Positions 57,464-64,000 of a DNA stretch of 64,000 bases are shown one piece after another. The stretch covers positions 62,001-126,000 of the forward strand of contig KQ964259.1 in assembly GCA_001566295.1 (NCBI GenBank), given 5' to 3'. A program made the position numbers and the translations under genes. Below the pieces are notes generated by a model. The model made no database searches and had not been told where the DNA came from. It saw only the letters and a program-made list of their open reading frames with translations. The stretch comes from Microdochium bolleyi (lineage: Eukaryota; Ascomycota; Sordariomycetes; Xylariales; Microdochiaceae). How positions within the stretch are numbered: the first letter of the stretch is position 1; the number at the start of each line of letters is the position of its first letter.

Positions 57464-60400
57464 TTAGGCTGCCAATCGCTTTGCGTACTCGGTCGTGGGC
57501 AGAGATGGTTCGGGCTGGCTGGTTAGTTTTTCTGTTTCATTCTGCCTTTTCAACATTAGATATTTCTTATTCTGAGCTTCTAGATCCGCCAACTTTGTCT
57601 GGTACGTCTCGTAGTGATCGGATAAGGTGTCGTCGCGAGCGAGGTGTCGTGGAGCATCGGATCCAAAGTGCTCAGGGAACCCGTCGTGTCTGGCTGGAAT
57701 TCCGGGTGCGAGAATCAAAGAGTCAAGCAGCTCGTCATCCGTGATGTGTGGCAGCTGGTTCGCCTCCTGAGAGTGTGTGGCGAAATTGGATCCTGCCATC
57801 GACAACTTGTCACCAACTGCATCAAATTTTGTCTCCATCCAATCCTCGGGTTCATAGAGCAAGTAGTCCAGCATGTCCACGCCCTCCTGAGTGTATCCTT
57901 TCAATCGGGCCTCGTCAGTACAATCCTCGGAATGGATGCTATGAGGCGAGACGGCACTTGCTTTCGATTTGGGCAATGATATGGGAGAGGCTCACTTTCT
58001 TGTTGGTCGACCAAAGAATCGCGACCAGGCGGGAAATCTGTCCAGTCATCTAAAGGTAAGGTCAACCAGTCTTGCAGATCTTTCGGATGTGGGACACTGC
58101 TGGGTAGACTTTCATCTGAGAGAGCGGCACGCAACAGTCCAGTACTCTTAGGCTGCCTCCTGATCCGTCTCCGAGGCGGTAACACTTGATGGTGCTTGTT
58201 CACATGTCTGGAAAGCGCCTGGCGTGAAGGAAACGCAGGGTACTGGCACCCCGGCGCCTCGCACTTGATGCGGACCTTGTGCGATGCTTCATGTTGACGG
58301 CATTTCTCGAATGAGTCGAATCCTCGCGACGCATGTGGGCACAAGGCGTAACGGCAGGTGAACGCCGTCGTGCGGTACTGTGCTTTGAAAGATTCGAAGT
58401 GCTCGGCAGAGACTCCAGGAAAGTATTGCTCGCCAAGCAATTTCCGTATCGTCGTCTTGTATGCGGTCAGAGTGGCCTCTATGCCGCCTTCTGGTAAGGG
58501 GTGTGACAAGGAGCGTTGAGTATCTGCATTATCTTAAAAGGTTAGAGTGTTTGACTCCGTGGGAGAATATTAGCCTACACACCTGCTGTGGAACCAATTG
58601 CAAGGTTGGTGGGTTCAAAAGACCGTCTGAACTGCTCTTTGGCGATGTGGCGTCGCACGCTCGGCCAGCGAGGCATCGCTTGGTCGGTCCAGTCGTCATC
58701 AATTAGCCCTCCGTCAAGTCTCGTAGGAGTTGTAGGCAAGTGAAACACGACGAGTTGCTCGTCCAAAATGCGCAACAGGTTCAGGAAGCTCGATTCGTGG
58801 TTCGCTACCGGTTCTGGAGAGCATGTCTCCTGCAGGTAGTCTATCCAGTACTCTGTGGCATAGATGAGAAGCCCGTGGAGACCCTTAATGACCGAAAGTG
58901 ACTTGTCGTAGGTCTCTTCACCAGGAAGAGATTTAATGCCGTATGCAAGACAGGCCAAAACTGTCTGTGTGTGTTCGATGGCGGCAGCTGCGGGGCTTGT
59001 CCGCAACGGGCTGGAGGGTGATTGCAAAAACCTGGATTGTGCTGTCAGCTAGGCAAGTAGTCATCCCCGAGCAGAAATCAGAACCCGACTTACTCCTGTA
59101 GAGAGACGTGAACGAAGGCAAACGTGTTGTTGGGCTTTTCGACAATGAGAGAGTCACAGATCACCAGAATGTGAGCCGGAGCGAGATTAGTAGCAAATGG
59201 TTCTTGGAAGTGGTAGGACAGGGCAGACAGCAACTCATGCTTCTTGAGGGGACGTTTCGCGTAGGACATCCAACTGCAAATCGATCGGAGGCGTGTGATG
59301 GAGCGGTCGTCAAGATGTGTCAGAATCTGCGACAGAATCTTGTGGTAGCTATAGAGGGCATGATCAGCGCTTCGAACTTTGGGTACTCGATGGACCAAAG
59401 AGCGTCAACTGACAAGTCCACAATCTTCTCAGGCAGCTCGTTGACAGAGTTCATGATCTCTGCTGTGTTATAGATGATATTGTGCGTTAAGTAGTCGACC
59501 ACAAGTTTCGCATAGAGGAACATTCCTAACGCACGGAAGTATTAGCGAGAAACCTAGACCGGCCAGAGAGGTGAATCTCACCGTCCGATTTGCGGACTAT
59601 CGACGTCTCAATCGCCTCAATGTCTGCCTGGGTGGATCCAAATTCGCCTAGACGCTCGTAAACAGGGTGCAAGCGTGTAGTGACATATGCTCCGATAGCA
59701 TGATCAACACTGCCGCTTCTTGAGCCTAGCGACATGATATGACTCTTCTTCAACAAGTGTGCCAGTGTGGAGGTGTGGCGGCTGGAGATCATGACCTTGA
59801 TGGTACTAGTATTCGACTTCGCGGCCTTTGAAGTAATGAGGCCAAGCAAGTTAATGATGGCCTTCTGGTGGTCGTCTCGGCACTCATCGATGCCGTCGAT
59901 CACGATCCACATGTAGTCAATCTGGCTTGATAGCCTGGACGACACTGATACAATGTCAAGGATGAGTTTCTGCAGTGTTGCTTTCGAGGGTGTTTTCCGA
60001 CCAAGGACCATGGTTTCGTAGACGAACGATATCAGCTCGACATCATTCCGGATGAGTTGAAGAACAAGTTGTTGCATGATATTGTCGTAGGTCAGGGAGG
60101 TTGCGAAAGAATGATTGCAGAAATGCCGTACCACGGGGAGCTTTGCTACCTCCATGAAGCGGATGAGGCGGTTGGAGAGAATGCTCTTTCCAGCACCAGG
60201 AATCCCCTGGAGCCAGAGAAGTGCGGTTAAAGGATGACGTTTTAGGAACAATCGCACGCTCTCATCGTTCGGGAGCCAGTCGCAGGTCCCAGGGTATGCC
60301 TCGCCCTCGATTGATAGAGCATCGAAGATGGCCAGCTGGTCTGACTCGTCAACTTTCAACCAGGACGTAACAAACGCCAGTTGTCGCGATGACAATTCCT

Positions 60401-61157
60401 CGTCTGCCGCGCGCTGCGTCAGGAGGTTTTCTTCCCTCCATGATCGGAGATCATCTCGCATCTGTCTCGCTTCGGCTATGTTGCGTGTATTTGCTTCCTT
60501 GTCAATCAGAGCTTCGTGTCGGGTCATGTCTTCCAAGATGCCGTTGAATTTCCTTTGAAACCGACCCCAGGAAGTGAGGAAGATGAGTTTCCAACCTAAG
60601 GTGCGTCAGCATGGCCAGGATGGCATAAAGAGATTGCATAAAAAGACTGCGGGGAGCTCACCACTTCGTTTCACAAACACGTAGGCATGCTTGTGGAACT
60701 CCAAAATGTCCGCATAAAAGACCGCGAGCGTCTGCTGAAACTCCTTACTCTTGCTGAATGTGGTGCCCAGTATCTGGAATCGTCTCAGGGGCTCTGCCAT
60801 CTTCGAGTAGCCTTTGATGATCTTCTCAAACGCTTCGACGTATTCTGAAGCCACGCGAAGAATCAAGGTAATTGGCGCCCAGACCCACGAAAGATATGGA
60901 GTCCCGTTGCAGAGGATATCCATGACTTTGCCATAGTGCTCCATGCCCGAGAACAGCGGCATCAGCCGTTTCATGTTCCGCAACGACTGCCTAGCAGCCA
61001 GTTGATCTTCAATTTTGAGCGCCGCTTGCCGAACATCTTCGATCAGAATTTCACTGAACCCGCGTGAGTCCAGGGGAGTGATTGTATGTCTGAGGTCCTC
61101 GAAAGCCTTTCTGATGGTCTGTGTCGCCTTTGGGCAGGGTGCTGGCTTGAGTGGCAT
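57464..61157 (-). CDS. NLR-like protein: N-terminal helical domain, NACHT ATPase, C-terminal C2H2 fingers
   Basis: Predicted protein of about 1,100 residues. Minus-strand exons: 61157-60662, 60595-59582, 59525-59414, 59348-59094, 59031-58583, 58523-57996, then a frame ending at 57464. The first 165 residues resemble the helical domain (DUF7708 type) that precedes fungal NACHTs. NACHT motifs: Walker A GIPGAGKS at about 296-303 and Walker B VIDGIDECRDD at about 397. The winged-helix region is recognisable (LPEKIVDFYHKILSQIL, HVSLQEFLQSP). C-terminal fingers: CRYALCPHASRGF with two His, and CEAPGCQYPAFPSRQALSRHVNKH. The coiled tail holds LADLEAQNKKYLMLKRQNE. There are no ankyrin, WD or TPR repeats. 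The last junction is unresolved: the gap (57995-57961) starts with GTGAGC and ends with AAAG but is only 35 bases, or a frameshift has occurred. Fungal NACHT proteins act in non-self recognition and cell death; that role here is inference. Confidence 0.8.
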
Positions 61158-61620
61158 CGTCGTCTGCTGGCAGTCATCGGCGCCCTCAATCGAGGCGAGA
61201 CGAGAGGGCGAGACGAGAAGGTTGGACGGGGGGTCCCCGGGAAAACCTGCCTGAAGGCGCAGTATTTGTCGGTTGAGAATTGCGAACCACGCCGCATTCC
61301 TGCAGTCGAGAGCTAGCGGTGTGTCAGCCCCAAGGTCTGCCTACATGGAATCAGGCTCTGGATGGTGCCTTAACCATGCAGGTGCTGCGCCAATGCCACC
61401 ACCAACATGTTTCAGCTGACCACACTCCTGTCTGCACTGCCGCCCGCCCACATTGCAGCTGTGGCGGAAACTGTGACATGGCAAGGGCTGCGAGCCTGAC
61501 CATGGGTCCTCTCGCTCCCAAGTCGTGGCCCGGGGCATCTCTGATCATTTCACTTCAGGGGGTTCGGTGGTCATCGGGACTCGTCGTGCGCTCAATTGCG
61601 GTCCAATAATTCATCCAGAC
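61158..61620. promoter_or_regulatory. bidirectional promoter region, NLR-like / SNF2 genes
   Basis: 463 bases between divergent start codons. No distinct site recognised. If the SNF2 protein starts at the earlier in-frame Met (61525), the region shrinks to 367 bases. Confidence 0.45.
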
Positions 61621-64000
61621 ATGGACGGCAACACGCTTCGTCGGCCGCACAAGAGAGCCCGGATCAGCGAACCAACAACGTCTTCATTGGCACTGAACCG
61701 GCTCGGGCTGGCACAGGACCTGATCCGCCCAAGTACAGCAGCTTGGAATCACCTGGCGATCATAAGCGACAGCATTCTACAGCCTTTCGCACCCGGATCT
61801 GCGGCAGGTGGCTACAAACAAATCCTGCCCAGGACTGGAGTCGAAAGCCAGCAGGTGGACTGTGTTGCCATTGGCTTCGGGAACGATCCGCAGCACTTCA
61901 CGTCAGCGTCGACTCTACCAGAATGGGAGACATCCTTGGCAAGCTCACAGCCGATGTGGGATTCTGTCGCACCCGAGATTGATCCTCTCAAGCATGCTGC
62001 AGACGACGCCAGGCCGGATGAAGATAGTATTGTCTGCTATGGCGTGGTACGTGCAAGCCCACCCTTTCGTTGGCCTGGCTGACAGATGTAGGTGACGGAT
62101 GTCTCGTCGACCTTCGATTTTTCAAGATCGCTCCATGAGATCACCGATTTCGAAGTCATCCTTCAATCTGGAAGCTCTTTTCTCGGCATCGGAGCCAACG
62201 GCATCGCTGGGCGGATAAAGAATCCTGTTCACACTCAGATGATTCAGAGTCTGCTGGAAGAGCCTGATCTGTCCCTACACGCACGCTGTTATCCCGACCA
62301 ACAGTCCGGCACGCGTAAGTCAATCATTCAACAATGCACCTTAGATATTACGGTGTCCGGACCATTCTCGCAGCTGGACGAAGTTGGAACGTGGTTCCAA
62401 GACTACGAGGTGTATCTACAGGATCCGAGACACTGCCACCAGAACGTCCGCTATTGCAATCCTCATCGACTCTCATCATCAGACTTGGACAGCTGTCCCT
62501 GGCTGTCCGACTACGTTTCAAGTAAACAGACCGTCCTAGAATTCCAGGAGATAACCGACCGCCGAGATGTTCTTGACGTCTTCAGCACGAGGAAAGATCT
62601 CAAGGAAGCAGACCAGCCGGCAGCAATTCTGACGACTTTAAAGCGGTAGGAGTTGTTCTGTGTGAGCAATCAAGGTTCACAGACTGACTTTCGGTACAGG
62701 CATCAAAAGCAGGCATTGAGCTTCATGCTTGAACGAGAGAATGGGTGGAACTATAGAAGTGAAGGCAGCGATATCTGGGAAGTCCTTGACTCGGGTCGGG
62801 TCCCGGTGTATGTGCAACCTCCGCTTCCGCAACGATCTCTCACTCACGAGAGAGTCTGGTCAGCTTCCTAAACACAGTCTCAAACTCGTGCCAGCCGGAA
62901 GAGCCACCACAGTTCTATGGCGGGATTGTCGCAGACACAATGGGCCTTGGTAAAACCCTGACTATGATCTCTCTGGTGACCACCGACCACGAGAACGACC
63001 AACAGGAAGACCATCTGCAGGGTTTCGACGCCGGAGAATCCTACAGAAGATTGACCACTTCCGCAACGCTCATTATTGTTCCACCGCCACGTAAGTGCGA
63101 TCTCAAGGCATGGGCGGAGCTCAATCGTGCGGGCAAAAAGCTAATACAAGACTCGCAGTCCTGAGCACATGGGAGGAACAGATCAAGCAGTACGTTGGTG
63201 CACCATGGTTGTAGTGCGAAAGGCTGACTTTATGGACAGGCACGTCAAATCCGGGTGTATCAATATCCATATCCACCACGGAAAAACACGTTTAGAAGAA
63301 TACACGACATTGAAGAGGGGTGATATTGTGTTGACGACATTTCACACTGTTTCGGCTGACTGGAAGCCCACTAATTCGTCGCACGAATCGTTCATCTTTT
63401 CGCTTCGTTGGAGAAGAATCATCCTCGACGAAGGTAAGCATATGCCCATCTTGCTTTTCTTCTGTTCCACAACGGCTGATTGGACCACAGCGCATTTCAT
63501 CAAGAATGGAAATACTCGAATCACCAAAGCCGTTTGTGCACTCGACGCCATCTCTCGATGGGCGGTCACCGGCACGCCGATCCAAAACCGTCTGAGCGAT
63601 CTCGCCACTCTCCTGCAGTTCATACGCCCGCATCCCTACGGCGACCCCCGATGTTTTGAAGCCGACATATCGCAGCTGTGGAAGTCAGGACAGAGTACCA
63701 AAGCAGTCGAACGTCTGAAGCTACTCTCTGCCTGTCTTGTCCTCCGCAGAAGCCAAGGAACCATCGAGCTGCCTCCACGCAAAGACTTGTTATGTCCTGT
63801 TGACTTTACACAAAAAGAGCGCGAAGCGTACGAGCGACTTAAAGAGCAAGCCATTATACGTATCGATGAGGCGCTACATGAGGGGCACCAACAGCAACGC
63901 GCCCACGGCTCATCTCATGTCAATGCCTTACAGCAGATCGAGGCATTGAGACTATTCAGCGACCTGGGCCTCCATTACCATTCCCGACCATCGGCCATGG
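61621..64000 (+). CDS. SNF2-family ATPase, RAD5/HLTF-like (3' end beyond the window)
   Basis: 5' part of a DNA-dependent ATPase/helicase-like remodeler; the window ends inside it. Exons: 61621-62046, 62092-62645, 62700-62805, 62853-63090, 63159-63189, 63240-63433 and 63491 onward. All phases agree; two introns are very short (45 and 47 bases). An in-frame Met at 61525 is an alternative start. The N-terminal 330 residues include a basic KRAR motif and a domain typical of fungal RAD5-like proteins. ATPase motifs: QFYGGIVADTMGLGKTLTMI (Walker A, motif I), ATLIIVPP (Ia), LDEAH split by an intron (motif II) and AVTGTPIQNRLSDLATLLQF (III). Motifs V-VI and any RING finger lie beyond the edge. Likely nuclear, in DNA repair or chromatin remodelling. 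Confidence 0.9.

Overview
The window is a piece of a filamentous ascomycete (Pezizomycotina) nuclear genome. The evidence is short GT-AG introns of about 45-107 bases, GC-rich coding exons in moderately GC intergenic DNA, and families typical of these fungi: SAT4-type rhodopsin-like membrane proteins, a Zn2Cys6 regulator, a HET-domain gene, a fungal NACHT protein, a siderophore transporter and GH43 arabinanase. No rRNA, tRNA, CRISPR array or complete transposon was recognised. Gene models were spliced by eye, using frame, phase, donor and acceptor agreement.

Layout from left to right: SAT4-like protein 1 (0.1-1.5 kb, minus); secreted GMC oxidoreductase (3.9-6.0, plus); ABCG half-transporter (8.0-9.9, plus); small secreted SnoaL-like protein (10.4-11.0, minus); perfect 65-bp tandem duplication (12.0); SRPK-like kinase (12.8-14.3, minus); phenol-hydroxylase-type FAD monooxygenase (16.3-18.3, minus); decayed HET gene (19.4-21.4, minus); SAT4-like protein 2 (21.7-23.1, minus); a Dal5-type MFS permease and a Zn2Cys6 regulator in a divergent pair (25.3-29.7), followed by a class IV aminotransferase (30.2-31.4); small cysteine-containing secreted protein (31.8-32.4, minus); endo-arabinanase (35.8-36.8); Crz1-like C2H2 factor (37.1-38.3, minus) with a dense CACAGGCTCA motif array upstream; small membrane protein (40.2-41.0); secreted jacalin plus aerolysin-like (natterin-type) protein (42.5-43.7); a second FAD monooxygenase (45.1-46.6); CHRD-domain secreted protein (47.2-47.8, minus); SIT-family siderophore transporter (51.7-53.7, minus) with GATA-like elements upstream; NACHT/C2H2 NLR-like gene (57.5-61.2, minus) divergent from a RAD5-type SNF2 helicase that runs off the right edge.

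There is no PKS, NRPS or terpene synthase, so this is not a classical biosynthetic cluster. The best functional unit is the permease / regulator / aminotransferase trio, which looks like nutrient uptake and catabolism under a local regulator. The rest is an accessory mixture of secreted enzymes, transport and self/non-self recognition genes. The most unusual signals are the motif array 5' of the Crz1-like gene, the natterin-type pore-former-like protein, and the recognition genes (one broken, one apparently intact).
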